From Amoeboaphelidium protococcarum (Eukaryota; Aphelidiomycota; Aphelidea), in the NCBI GenBank assembly GCA_023515745.1, contig JALECJ010000257.1, positions 3,186,118 to 3,250,117 on the forward strand: a stretch of 64,000 nucleotides of DNA, read 5' to 3'. A program made the position numbers and the translations under genes. Below, piece after piece: positions 35,109 to 48,592 of the stretch. Every line of letters begins with the position of its first letter. The stretch's first letter is position 1. The notes beneath the pieces are model-generated. The model was not told where the DNA came from, did not search any database, and saw nothing but the letters and a program-made list of their open reading frames with translations.

Positions 35109-38100
35109 ATGACTCTGGAATCTTTGGCCAAGTACACTGAAGACAGTATAAACTGTAGTAAAGAGCTGCTCAATTTCTTTAAGAAGAAGAGTGCTATGGA
35201 TGCAGAATATGCCAAGGGTCTAGGTAGGATTTGCATCTGTTGTTTGTATACTGATTGTGGAGTTATAACTCTTTAAATAGACTTGTTGTAGTTAAACTGT
35301 GTTAGACAACTCTGAGCCATTTTTAAAAGAACAAATCTGCTGATAAGTCTCAGGATATGGCTATATTGAAATCGTAAGTTAACATCCCACTACTTAAATA
35401 ATATGTCATTCATATCTTATGAGTGATTGATGTAGATCTCTTTGGAGTTCATTTAGTAATATCCTTTAGTGCCTCTATGATTAAGCCAGTGTAGCGGTAA
35501 GTTTTCCAATTTGTAAACGGTTTAACTGATCATTGTTTGTGACTATAATCATGATAATTGTGGGTAGAGAAGTGTTTCAATGACTTTGAGTAATGACGTG
35601 GCTGCACCGATTTAGCAGTACATCAGGGAAATGGAAGCAGATAGGAAGGCTGTGATTGATGAGGCTATGAGGCAGTAGCGAGTTTTACAAGATATGTTTA
35701 TAGAGTTGAAGAAGGTAAAGTAGAATCAAGAGGATTGCTTATAAGCTAATAATGAGGCGAAGGAAGCACTGACTAAAGCTCAGCGTACTCCTAATGTTAA
35801 AGATAAGGAACTGGAGAAGTTGCAGTAAAAGGTTCTAGTGTGCCAGGAGAAGTTGAATATTGCTGACGCCACCTTGCAAGAGCATGATGAGAACTGTAAA
35901 AATGCTCAACAAATTTATTGGTAGACATCGCTGCCTGCTCTACTTGAAAAATTGTACAACAAGGAAGAGGAGCGATGTGCAACTGTTCATAGTACCCTGA
36001 AGAACTGGTGTTTGATGGAGAAATAGTTATTTGAGTTTGAGAATTAGTCTGGAGAGAAGCGATTAGATATCTTGGAGAATACGGATCTTAGTGGCGATCT
36101 GGAGGAGGTGTTTACGGAGCATATGAACTCTAGCTTTGATCCTACTGATGATAGTAAAACTGGAGCGGGGATCCCTAGCATATCGGTGCATAGTTTAGTT
36201 AATCCAATCAAGTCTGGTCGAATGTTGAAGAAGTCGGATGAGAATGACCTGGTGTGGAAGCCGCGTTACTTTGTGTTGATGGGCGATCGTACAGATCCGA
36301 CTAATCCTTCGTATCAGCCAACATCTGGTCGATTGTACTATTTTGAGCAGGAAGACTCTACTAAGCCGAAGGGAATTGTTGATCTCAGTGGAGCAAGTGT
36401 TTATTCAGTGGATGATACAATGTCTGGTGGTGAGAAGAAGAATCTATTTCTCATTTCAACTTCTCTGACGACTACGGAGAATAATCAACTTGTTATTAAG
36501 AAGAAGATTCTGTATCTGTCGGCAGAGCGAGAGGAAGAGAAGGATGAGTGGATGGACTCGCTGAGGGCGTACTCTTTGTGCTGTATGCCCGATCTGTCTA
36601 GTGCTCTTGCAGAGCCAATTTCTCTCAACCTGGATTCTACTGAGGAGGTTGCCGTTAATTTCCCGCGTGCCAGTCCTAAAGAGGTTCATTACAGAACCAT
36701 TAGAACTCTGTCTCTGTGGATCATGGAGGTTCGCGATGTTCATGTTCTAGAACCAGCTGCCCGTCCTAGCACTGCTGATGCCGGCCAAGGCCTGGCACAG
36801 GATTAAGGTAATCTGTTTAATGCATTTCAGGGTCAGAAGACGTATAGTACATTCTGTACCGTTTCTGTGAATGAGGCTAGGATTGCAAAGACTGCCGTCA
36901 AATCTGGTACGAATCCATTTTTTGGCGAGGAGTTCTACTTTGATGAACTGGCGGATTGTGAATCTGAAATCTAGATTGAAGTGCACAGTAGCGGAAGGAG
37001 AAAAAATCTGTCACTTTAGTTGGGATCTCTTAGTGTGAAATTGAGTAGTTTTATTGATGAATCGAATTCTTAAAATCATGTTCACAAGAAGTATGAAGCG
37101 TGGCTGCCCATCCAAACTGCAACTGTAGATGAATTTGATCAACCTGAGCGCGATGGGAATCCAGCTGTGAGAATTGCGGCCATAGTGTCTAATGAGAGTA
37201 TTCTGCCGCTGTACGAGTATCCCTCGTTTGTTAATACCCTTTTTGGTGAGGATTATCGGGTGCTTAAGACTCTGGCAAGATCAGCTGAGAAGTGTGTATC
37301 ATTTGCTCGCGATGACTTTGCTCGCAGTCTGGTCAATGTCTTGATTGCCACAGACTCTGATATTGTTGCATTCAGGGCCTTACTATCCGTTGATGTTGAG
37401 GGCACCGAAGATCCGAACATCATTTTTAGAGGTAATTCTATGGCGACGAAGGTCATTGATCAGTACATGAAGATTGTGTGCGGCGAGTTTTTAATGAACA
37501 CTCTCTCAGCGCCTATAAAGCTCGTGTATGAAAAGTCTAGTCGCCAGGAAAGCTGTGAAATTGACCCCACTCGCCTTGAACGTCCAGACGATGAGCTTAT
37601 TAAGAAGCACTAGAAGCGTCTGCTGGCATGGGCGCAGATGTTCTGGGATGCCATTTAAAATAGTGTTGAGAAGTGTCCAAAGAATATGCGCGAGACTTTG
37701 CAAAGTATCAGAGAAATGGTGGTAGATTCGTTCAGAGGAAGAAAGACATCGAGCGAGAAGGAGATGAATAACCTGAATCAGGTGCAGTACTCATCAGTGT
37801 CTGGCTTCATATTTCTGAGATTCTTTTGTCCGGCCATATTGAATCCGAAGCTTTTCGGGTTATGGCCAGAGATTAGTGATAATCCTGTTGCATCAAGAAG
37901 TCTCACTCTGATTGCTAAAGTGATGTAAAACTTGGCTAATTTGAGCGACTTTAAAGGAAAAGAGCCTCACATGGAATTCTGCAATCCTTGGATCACGTTC
38001 AATATTGATGCAATGAAGACCTGTATTCTTCATTTTTCCACTGCTCCCGCTAGCGATGCTAATAAAAAGTTTACTGCTGCAGTGCCAACAGCTTAGGATG

Positions 38101-39317
38101 TAGATCTAAGTAGGCAGTTGAATTACTTGTATCTTCAGATTATCAATAATCATGATGACCTGGTGACATTGAAGACTGAAGTTGAAGCCCATAGGAAACA
38201 AGGTACGGAGCTTACTCTTGGCCATCGTGGCCATATTGTACCAGACGACTTGGATAGATTGTTTATGTTCTAAGAGAAATTGGCTGATATGTATGCGCAG
38301 TACCATGCTGCATGGACGTCTAGCAAGAAATAGATAGAAGACTGTCCTCATATTATCAAGCCATTCTCCATCATCAATATGAGCAGTGTTAAAGCGACTA
38401 AAACGCCGATCATAGTTGCGGCCTAATCCATGACTCCTGCAGATAAGAAGGCTGCCAAGAAGACTACCACCAACATCAAGAGTAGAATGATATCGACTCC
38501 AACATTGATATCTAATCCTATAAATGCAGAGCGTGTAGCCCATCTTGGGGATGATGATCAATAGGGCGTGCAGATGATCCAAGTTGGCGGAATGTCGACC
38601 AAGTCTAGTGAGGATTCCAATTTAGCCAAGCTGTCTGCAATCAATATTAATGATGGTGGCGCCGGCAGTGCATACTCTTCTTCCACTTCCTAGAAGGCGA
38701 ATAAAAGGCTGTCCAGTTTACCTGCTCCAATCATTTCTCTAAATCCACCATCATTTGATGACGCGCCTGCTACCTCTTCGTCTCTCAGTAGAACTATAGA
38801 ATTTGAGCTGGATCAGCGTATGAGTAGTCAAGATAAGTTAGAATCTTTGGCCAGAGTTTCCAGTCCAGTAATACCACCGACTGATGTATAAGACGTACTG
38901 TAGATTCCTAACTTAGATGGCGGTAGCGGTAGCGGTGGTGCGTCTGCATCGTAAGATCAAAATCGCCCAAGTGTATCATCTCGCAAGATGGGTACCACAT
39001 AGAAATTCATGTCGCGTCTTTTCAGTGGTGGCTCCGTGCGTATTGGAAAGGGAAGCACTGGAATAGATGGCGCGTAAGACGGTGCTGGGGACATTAGCGA
39101 CTTGGCTCTACAAATGGACTCGAATGAAGCTCCATCACCAGAGGCCATGTCTAATATAAAGCCCGGTGGTACATTTAAGCTGGGAACATGGAAAAAGAAT
39201 AGTATAAGCGTAGTTGGACCTGACGGATAGAGCGAGGCTAGACGAAAGTTGATGACGGGTACGAATGTCTCAATTTTTACCAACAAGGCTGGTGGCAGTG
39301 AACCTGCGCGAGAATGA
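35109..39317 (+). CDS. F-BAR / PH / C2 / RasGAP protein
   Basis: A 1335-residue Ras GTPase-activating protein in four exons: 35109-35223, 35292-35373, 35436-35496 and 35568-39317. The three short introns (68, 62 and 71 nt) are all in the first 460 bases. The N-terminus is an F-BAR-type coiled coil (EYAKGL, LWSSFSNILQCLYDQASVA, IQQYIREMEADRKAVIDEA). A PH domain follows (SGRMLKKSDENDLVWKPRYFVL, about 300-400), then a C2-like region, then the RasGAP domain. The RasGAP domain has the arginine-finger region (FRGNSMATKVIDQYM, about 705) and the signature FLRFFCPAILNPKLFGL (about 833). The long Ser-rich C-terminus is disordered. The layout links membrane curvature and lipid binding to shut-off of Ras, as in fungal and amoebal RasGAPs. 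Confidence 0.93.
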
Positions 39318-39460
39318 GATTTCCTTGAGTGAAATTATATTGATGTCGAAGATGATGATGATGAATAGTTGAAAAGAATATGACTGAATGTGCGGTGAAT
39401 AGAATTCTGTTTTTTACGAAATAAAAAGTATAATTCATTCCATTCAAAAAAGGCATCCAA

Positions 39461-42400
39461 TCATTGCAGATTATAATCGCCCTCCTTGTGATAGGCTTAT
39501 CTGCGCATTACACCTAATCTACTGCGAGCATCACTAAGCGACTGCTCCAACTTTAATATCTGCACCTGCTATTCCATTTCCTTCTTCTTGAACTCATGCG
39601 CGGACAGTTTGGAGAAATCTACATCCTTATCGAGTCCCTACTTGCTATTGCTGTCTCTCAATTGTTACACTACTTTGACCAACATTCGAGTACCATCCGT
39701 AACGGCCCTGGCAGCCACCTCCAGTGAATCTTGAGTCTTGGAACCTCTTATAGCTTTAACTCTAGCTGCAGCGACCAATTGTGCAGTTGCGCCAGACACT
39801 TCTTGTGCGGCGACAACCAACTACTCCATACTGTGCGTGCCCTGGATGACACCGTCAGCACTCTCAACAAGTAGCTTCGTGGCTGCAGCTACAGCTTTCG
39901 CAGCAGATATCAAGCCATCAATCCATCTGGAGTTCTTCTTGTAGAAAGCAGCCGCACTACCACTGCCTTTACCATTAGAGACGATCTCTTTCTAAGAGTT
40001 GGTTGCGCACACAATCAATCTGGCGATAGCATCTGTAATGGCCCGCGCACTAGTGAGAATCGAATCATGAACAGCCAAGTCTGTTTGAGTTAATTTTGGA
40101 TCTCTCGGTGCCTTCTACAATTTCAAAAGAGCATCAATAGCATCCTGAATAGCTTTAGACGCTGCCAACATTTCATCTTCAACCACCTTGTCAAACTCTT
40201 CACCCTAACCATCACCCCCGCGAGCATCTTTCGACACCAACGAAGATACTAGCTGAGTCAAGGGCGAAAGAGTAGACTGTAACTGAGCATTATACTCCTG
40301 CACCTTCTGTGGCCGCTGAGTGAAATCCACAGATGCAAGCTAAGCAGATTACAGGCGGTGATAGAAAAACTTGGCGTTCTCGGAGATCACTCTGGCCTGC
40401 TTAATCAATTTATCAGAGACGGCATCAGGATCTTCAACATCCTCCACCAGACGAAGGAGACCTTTTGAGTTGGAAGCCAAATAATAGACAGATTAAGCCA
40501 GATTTGTAGCATTCTTTATCGCCTCAGCTTGAGATTCGCCGCTGGCATCACCACCAACCAAGTGCTTTGAGAACGATGCTGCAAAATCATTAGACTGCGC
40601 AGATGTCTTGTCCAGAAGAGATAAAACAATTTCAGCAGTGGCGGTCTAATTTCCATTATGAGCTGAGCTATCTAGTTCAAACATGGCATCTGACGCCTTA
40701 TTCTTACAATCATCAAGAACACTGTCCATAATCTTATCCATTTAAGATCGATGTTCCAGGCTCAGAGAATCAATCTTGCCTAGTAGAGAGGCCTCGTTTG
40801 AAGAACCTTGAGATTAGAGATTCTACAAAGCCATGAGGCTCTGATCTAGCCCAGCTTATAAGACTAGTATTTCTTCATCTTTGGCACTGCTCTACTCTTT
40901 CAATCTCTCCAATTCACTCTTCAGATTTCTTAAATCATCCTTCAGCAGATTCTAATCTTCCAATTGCTATTTCAACAGCTACTCTGACTGGTCCTTTTCC
41001 ACTTTAAATTAAGCAACCAACTTCTACGTTTCTGCACCTTTTGTCATGGACAGTTCTTCAAATCTAGCTTTCGCATCTGCAGCTTGTCTTCGCAGTAGAG
41101 CCACCTGCTCAATACCTTCATCCTTCTATTTCTCCAGCTGGTTTTTAAACTAGTCACGCTCCTTCTTCAAGTCTTCCATCTCCATAAACTTGGCCTTCAT
41201 AGTCTACGCCAACTTTTCCTTCTCCAGCACAACATCTTTAACTGAGAGGGCCTACTTTTGAACCTCCTTAAACTTTTACAAGACATCCAGGTGCTCTTTA
41301 CGCAGTTATGCATACATTGCTGCCACATTTTCATACTTGGCTTTCCACATGGCAACTTGATCTTACAACTGCTTGATCAAACCATCAACCTCTTACTCTT
41401 TCTGTGCCCTTTAAAGATCCCAGCTACTCTTTGAATGTAATTACCTCTCATACTCTTACATTCTGGACTGGTACTCTCCCATAACGCGATTCACATCCTG
41501 CATTCTACTTTCATAGCCTTGGATGATCTGCTACGCTTGCAACAACTAATTCTTCAAGTTTTGCAACTCATCCAGGTGGCTATTATTCTAAATCAGCTAC
41601 TGACGCATAATCATCTACTAACGCTCATAGTCAGACTGGATAACTGTTGGCTCTGGAGTAATGTTAGATACTGATCCCCATAGATCATCAACCGGAGGAG
41701 TCTTTTCACGGGGAGGCTCAGGCTCAACTCTACGCACAAGGGCCTGACTGTTAGTAAAGTCTGGAGGCAGAGGAGGAAGAGTGGGCACAGTTATTAAACT
41801 GGTCAGGTATCTTAAGTTTGAGCACTCAAAGTAGAACTTACGCAACATCTCATACTGCTAACGATATCTGAGACGAAGAGGTTCCATAGCCTCCACTGCA
41901 TCGACAGTCTTATGCATTGCAGTCAACATTGAATTCAAAAACTAGTAAATACCATAGCTCTCTTCCACCAGGGGGACAAGAGCAGAAATTTTACATTCAT
42001 TATTAGAGTTGGGTCTGAAATTATCAAATATAGTCTTTTGAAATCTATCCAACGTGTCTTGCAGATCCATAAGCTCCGTGATAGTAATATAGCCCTCATT
42101 CACATCATCAACCTTCTTCAGAGCTCTGTACTCTTCATAACTCATGTTGGCTGTGAACTCTGGGTGCATAGTGTGAAATTACAACTTGGCCTTGATAAAT
42201 TAGATATACACTTGAATCAGAGTACTATATCCCCTACCACCATAAGTGTGAGCCCGCTCCATAGTGTCCAAGAATGGAACTTCCCTCATACACTCTTCCA
42301 GTGCACAAGAGTGCCCATCCCTCAAAACTTTGTGGATCGTAATCAGAGCCTTGAAACACTGAATCTCATCAGACAGAACAGGTTGCATCTTTACAGCATT

Positions 42401-42725
42401 CCAGAACGGCTGAGCAGTCTTAAAGTCCCACGTAAACACAGCACATACTACAATTATCAACCAATTATAAATTTATAATGATAACTGTTATTATGTTATG
42501 ATGACATGACTTACTTCTAACATGCTTCTACTTTGGTGCAGTTTCATCCTAGTTGAGTGCCTTCTTCACACTGATAGATAACTCATGTTCAGCCTTCTCC
42601 TTTTCCTTGATGCTGAATCTACCCACTTAAATGTCAATATATATAGTCACTTTCACATATGCTATATTGGTAATATCTTACGCTCTAGTCATATGAGGGG
42701 AAGTTCTACCACGAAGGGAACTCAT
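39461..42725 (-). CDS. SLA2: Sla2/HIP1R-like endocytic adaptor (ANTH, coiled coil, talin-type I/LWEQ)
   Basis: A 1044-residue protein in three exons: 42682-42725, 42515-42618 and 39461-42447. Introns are 63 and 67 nt, both near the 5' end. The N-terminal ANTH domain (KKALNQDETAPKQKHVRICAVFTWDF, QCFKALITIHKVLRDGH) binds PI(4,5)P2. A Pro-rich linker (VPTLPPLPPDF) and a long coiled coil with many TAG-encoded Gln follow. The C-terminal I/LWEQ/THATCH domain (RVISENAKFFYHRL, AITDAIARLIVCATNSQKEIV, NSRWIDGLISAAKAVAAATKLLVESADG, MEQLVVAAQEVSGATAQLVAAARVKA) binds F-actin. It couples clathrin coats to actin in endocytosis. This combination is typical of opisthokonts and amoebozoans. Confidence 0.96.
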
Positions 42726-43019
42726 TGTGATATCTGAGTGAACGTTTGGTAGGAGTCTATAAGGTATTACGGTGCTTCAATGTAAAGAGGAAAAGGCGCG
42801 AAACGAGAAAGAATTCGCGCGCGAAACATACGTTCGTTCATTCAGAGATAGAGAGAAATCTCTAACAGGGTCCTTGCTAATGAATGTGATGCATCAGAAA
42901 GGAGTACATCATAGTTTTCAGGTTGTAGTTTATAGGAGCGCAATTATAATTAGGAACTGGAGGCATCTAGAGTTAAAGTATTTAATAAAAATATTGGCAG
43001 AATGTAAATAGATTCCATG

Positions 43020-46000
43020 TCATTTATCAAGCAGAGTTGCACCGTCCACTTAACTCCCATCATCGCCTTCCTCCCTCTTATGCAAACCGAAGTTATTAGT
43101 GTTAACATTGTGATTATCACCGCTATGAAGCATCATCTATTGTTGGAGTTCTTTAACTTTAGCTTATGATGCAATTGTCTGCTCCCGATGAAGTCGCTCA
43201 AACACATCCTTGTAACTGTCATAGTACGCACTTTGATTATGTGCTTCATCGGCACTTGATTCTCTTTCAGCTTTCGATTGATCAGCCATAGATGGTTTGA
43301 ATTACTCTGCACCATCATCATCATCATCATCATCAATTCCGTTAGTGAATGGACTGTCAGATGACCAGGAGCGGCGTCGCATGTTCGCAGCAGTTGAAGC
43401 GGTTGGCTTGCGGACACGGGCAGGTGTCTTTCCCAGAGCAAATTCAATCGCGTCAAAGTCAGCCTGAAACTCCTCTAGAGTATTTCTTTTGTTACCAGCA
43501 GAAACCCGTCTACTATGAGCTAGCATAACCTCAGACTTGAGAGTTGTCTCCAAAGCAGTTGTCTTGAGAGCATTCACTGTGCGTTTAAGATGGTCATTCT
43601 CCTTCTCAAATTATTAAATCTACAATGAGCGATTGCGATTTTCCAACTTCATATTGATCACATCGTCCAGTAATAGTTCCATAAACCGTACACTCTCCAT
43701 AGGATTGACGCTATGCACGACATTCACTGCATTCTCATAACTCTACACAATATCAGCAGATACATCTCCGTCCATATCTGAACCTTGAGCAATCTCCATC
43801 TGGGCACTCTTGATTCGATTAGAGAAATAATTGATTTCCGCATCGACAATGTCCATTCTGTTCTAGATTTCACCGAGCTATTACGTTACAAATTCAGCAT
43901 TCGGATCATTTACTCCCAGGCTAAGTATTTGCAGATTAAGCTAGCCATACTCAGCCTCCAAGTCATTTCTTTCTTTAACCAGACTCTCGCGCTTACTCAG
44001 CAAATCTTCTACAACCTCATTCACCATTCTGCTATTCAAATACTGCTCCACCTCCTTATCGAATAAATCCTTCTTTTGCGCAACGTTGGTACTAACCTCC
44101 TATTCAGTGATACTGTCCAGTGCGTTTTCATCATTAGCTATTCCCAGCAGAGACTTCCAGCTCTTCTTCGTATTGTCAACGGCGGCGGTGGCACTTGAGG
44201 TGGTGGACACATCAGAAGACTCGCGCTTTGACCGCACCATAGTTTTCGATCGCTTAGGAGACCAGAACCGTTTACTTAACGGACTAATAGTAGTTTTGGC
44301 TTTATTCAGGAATTGTCGCAACTTGCCTTGCAATTAGATCGATTCCTCTGTGCGCTTCTTCAACAGAGCTTTCTAGCTCTGATTACTACTTTCCAGCTTC
44401 TTTGTCTACTCAGTCAACTGCCTTTCCTTCCTCTTCAGAATCTGAATCTCTCGATCTTTCAACTGCTCCTGCTCTTTGATCTTGGACTCCTTTTATCTCA
44501 ACGTCTTAATCATCCTGACCTTGTCTTATTTCATAGACTAAAGACTGGTCTTGAGATTTCTAATCACACTCTCATTTTACTCCCGTTTACGTAGCAACTC
44601 ACGCTGTGTATCCTGATATCTCTTTCGATAATCACCAATCTCCATTTGAAGTTTTCTTACCTTCTCTTCATATCTCTGGCGGATGATACCATACTGAGCC
44701 TTGTCGCCTGAGGAGTCAGCCTTCTTTAAAGCCTCATCTCTCTCCCGCTCCACCGATACCATACTATCTTGAAGCATAGCAATTTTCTTCTCATAACTCT
44801 CACGCATGTGATCATACTCCTACTAGGTGGATTCCAATTAATGAACCAACTCTTCCTTGATCGAAATATCAGTCTCAATTTAATCAAGCATCCTCAGCAT
44901 CTTGTCCTCATTCTCTGTAGATTCAAAAGCATCAAGATGGCTATTCTCTGCATCTGAATCCATTTCAGAAACACCGATATCACTTTAGCTTGCCTTGGGA
45001 GACATTGATCCGATCTACTTCTTATTCTACTGTACAAGCTATTACTCCCGCTTAATCTCCTCTTTCACCTTGTCGATAGTTTCGAGAACTTTGGCATTTG
45101 GTAGAGATTTAGAAGAAGGATATGCGGAGAGTGACGACTTTTACTGGCCACCAAATTACAAGAGCGACTGTAAAGCATTCAATTCAGCTTGCAATTTAAC
45201 AAATTAGCTTGATAGATTTTCATCCTCGAAAGACTGCGATTACTTCTATATGGCTGACAGAATATCTTGTGCATTATTTAGTCGACTTTGAATTATACTG
45301 AGTTGACGGTCATTGATGGTCTGAACATCACTGACATTCTGAGACTGAGTAACCAGATCAGATGAGCTAGGTAAGCGCTATGAGCCTTTTAAAGACATGA
45401 GCTCAATCTTAAGTCGCGCCACTTCAGCCCTCAACTGATGCACCTCCATTGCCTGGTAATCCTGATTTACCATGACTCTATTCTTGATGTTCCGAGCACG
45501 ACTAGCATAATTTAAAGTGTTCAACGTCTCTCCAAAATTTGAATCTGCCGGACTAATACAAGCAATCATTAACGTCTAACTATTTCCACCTAAAGAATCC
45601 TGCAGCAGTCGCGTCAATTTACTGTCTCTGTATGGAACATGACTCGATCTATCGTTCAGAGCATGTATCACTTTACCCATAGCCAGAAGACCGCTATTGA
45701 TAGCAATTCCCTCCTTGGCTCTATCTCCCGTAGCCTTAGTTTTCTTCATACGTTCGCTACCAGCCAAGTCGACAAAATGAAATTTACTACTAAGCCTGGT
45801 CTTTTACTATTAATCTTGAAGTAGATTACTCTGATCACCCGATTACTGTACACTATCCCCAGACTAAGATTAAGGAATAAACTCCTGCTAAAGAGTGATG
45901 GAGAAAATGGCGTGAGATCTGGATGATGTGAGATTCATATCAGTGCTTCCAGTAGTCCTGCACACGGATCCTTTATGGAGACACTGGAATACTTGATCAG

Positions 46001-46634
46001 CAGATGTTACAAACTCTTCTTTCACTCCAGCCCAATAAATTCCACCTTGGCCATCCTCACGAATATTTAACAAAGATCCAACCTTCTTTGAATTACCGCC
46101 ACCATTAGCAGATAGCAGTCTAGTCTATGGTGATAACAAATCAATCAATTCTTCATTATAAAGCTCAAGGAAGCAGACTGACATTTTAAAGCTGTAAGAC
46201 GTGTCCTTAGACTATCTATCACTAATGTACTCAAATACTGACCGTATAGCACGCGGCACTACTCCAACAGAGTCCAAACCATCATCACAGTCCAAACCAT
46301 TAGCGTCTAATGATTAAGACTACAGTATCAAAGTCTCTAATCCAGTACCCATCGTATACGTTTTACCACTCGAAGTCTGACCGTAAGCAAGAATAGTAGC
46401 ATTATATCCTTCATAAAATTTACTCAGAAGCGGAACCACGGCATTATCGTATATCTGCGGCTGAGTACTAGTGGTAGAGAAGCAGTAATCGTATGAATAA
46501 GCTCGCGTAGAATCTAGAATTATTTAAGGTGGATTGCTGCCCATCACAGTGACACAATCATTACATTTAGCAGCCTATTCTTTACCAGAAAGAGGCCTGA
46601 CTCTGACTGCAACTTTTACACTAGCCTCATCCAT
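43020..46634 (-). CDS. kinesin-4-type motor with long coiled coil
   Basis: A 1204-residue single-exon kinesin. N-terminal motor: [15 protein letters not shown], the P-loop [14 protein letters not shown] (about 85-92), switch [13 protein letters not shown], switch [41 protein letters not shown], and [50 protein letters not shown]. An N-terminal motor with the GLLALGxVI-like block and NYASRARNI neck matches kinesin-4 (KIF4/KIF21/KIF27). The rest is coiled coil interrupted by a basic Ser-rich patch ([15 protein letters not shown]). A poly-Asp run (about 43310-43330) lies near the C-terminus. Cargo (chromosome arms versus microtubule-length control) cannot be told. Confidence 0.93.
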
Positions 46635-47258
46635 ATACAGTCCAAGTACTCCTGTAAATAAGTAAATTGATACTTTAGATGAATCTTTATAGAGGAAAGA
46701 ACTGAAATATTCCTACACGAGGCGAAACAGAGCGACACAAAATGAGAGAGAGAGAGAGAGAGTAAAAGAGTGAGAGAACGAGACATTGAGCGGCGTGCAA
46801 CAATATAGATCATCAAGTGGCAACTGTTACAACGCGTCTTTTCCTTCCTACTATAGTACAGTGTAGAATACTATTTGTGGTTGAAGAATTAAACCTGGAA
46901 CAAAATAGTCAACGCTATACAATTTGTTTAAAACATTGGCTGAATGCAGTACGTACATATTGCGTATCTTATTATACGATATAAATTTATAGAGTTCGCG
47001 CGTTTTTGGTACTATAATATCGCGTCATTAAAACCCAATTAACATTTAAAGTATATTCCATACGGATTTATTGTATAAATGCTCTCAACCATCTATCACC
47101 TTTCATAAACTTCAAAAAATCATGATCGTCATCCGCGTGACATTTGTCACGCCTAAATTTTTAAATTCAGTCTCCGATATCTCTTAAATCTAATTCTTAC
47201 CATTATTTAGAGCTAACACTTAGATTTAAATAGAATATATTTAAATGTTATGTAGAAG
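46635..47258. promoter_or_regulatory. divergent promoter region with GA tract
   Basis: A 624-base divergent spacer. A GAGAGAGA tract at about 46742-46763 lies about 110 bases upstream of the kinesin ATG, where it reads as CT on the kinesin coding strand. The remainder is AT-rich with an ACGCGT box at 46832. Confidence 0.4.
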
Positions 47259-48488
47259 ATGATGTACTCCGCTCTGCTGGCATTATCAATCGCTAATTTG
47301 ATTCATGCCGCAACTTTACGGATACTTGACCATCAAACAATGGAAATTCCGATAAAGCTCTTCTATAAATCAACAGAAGCTGCTAGCGGTGTTGCTGATG
47401 TCAGCATTGAACTCGACAAGGATGAGAGTACAAGAAGGGCCATGAAATACGTTATCGCTGGCCCCATGAAAGCTGCCATCAGTCCGATCGGTAGTTTGGC
47501 ACAGTTCTTTGGTTGTCCCAATCTGATTCCTCATTAGAATATGAGAGCCGCTGTCGTGCAGCCAGCCTTGTATCAGCTCAAAGCTGATGGAATGCATAAA
47601 GAAACAGATGATGATAGCCAATACACGGCAAACGAACATAGCGGCCATCAAGAATTCTGGAAAAGCAATTACAAAAGACCCTATAGCTCTTCCCGTTACG
47701 TGTACTTTGTATTTGACTTCAGAAATGAGAGAAAAAAGTCGCTGTTATTAGAGACATTCTAAGTGCAGATGAATAATCAATGGGGAAAGCACGATATCGA
47801 GTACGCTGTCGGGTACTCTGACGTTATTCCCAAAGATTTAGATAGAAAAATGTTGTTCACTAAAATCCGCATTAATTCTAATGGCCGTCCTTTGGACTTG
47901 CTTCCTAGAGACTCTATTGCACATTCGGTGATTGTACTACGCGTTGAATTTTTAAAATGTGATAACCGTCATGCTATGAAACCGCAGAAGCTGAACATTC
48001 TGCATGCCGCATTCGAGCTGGTCAATGTGGTTGATAATCCAATGTTTCAACCCGTCACTCTTCAGCCTTAATGGTAAGTCTTCAATGACAGAGAGCTGGT
48101 GCATTTATCGAATTTGTTGATGCGACAATCTAACGCTTTAAAAATAATATGTCACCGACAGCCTGCATGTTCTATTAGTGGTAAGGTACGTGTTAGTAAT
48201 GATATTAATCTGGCTTCGCTTCAAGACTTGGATAGAATTGCGCAATTGGACATTTCTGTGGAAGAATTGGTGTATGAATGGGATGAGATGAGAATATATT
48301 TGTTTTTTAAAACTATGGAGGATGTGCAGTTGGACGAGTTGTTGCCTATATATGTGACGCGATTGATTGTTAACGCGATTTAGCAATCATCTGACCGCCG
48401 TAATCAGGCTGTCTCAAGGCTCCTCTCTGCTATCCCTCCATAGGAAACGTTTAAGAAGTTAAGGCAGGCCCTTCAAGAGTTTATATGA
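47259..48488 (+). CDS. secreted protein of unknown function
   Basis: A 409-residue protein from ATG 47259 (or 47262) to TGA 48486-48488. A strong signal peptide (MYSALLALSIANLIHA) is followed by LRILDHQTMEIPIKLFY. No membrane span follows. The mature part has no recognised family: a beta-rich N-terminal half (SSRYVYFVFDFRNERKKSLLLETF, SIAHSVIVLRVEFLKC) and a helical C-terminal half (DELLPIYVTRLIVNAIQQSSDRRNQAVSRLLSAIP). In-frame TAR codons (for example TTCTAAGTG, GCGATTTAGCAA) are sense. It is probably a lineage-specific secreted or lumenal protein. Confidence 0.7.
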
Positions 48489-48592
48489 AAACTAAAGCTT
48501 GATTAAAATAAAATGATGAGCCGCTTTAGATAAATAGACAGTACGTAGATTATGAACATATTCCATTTAATTTTTTCAAGTTTAGAGCAATT

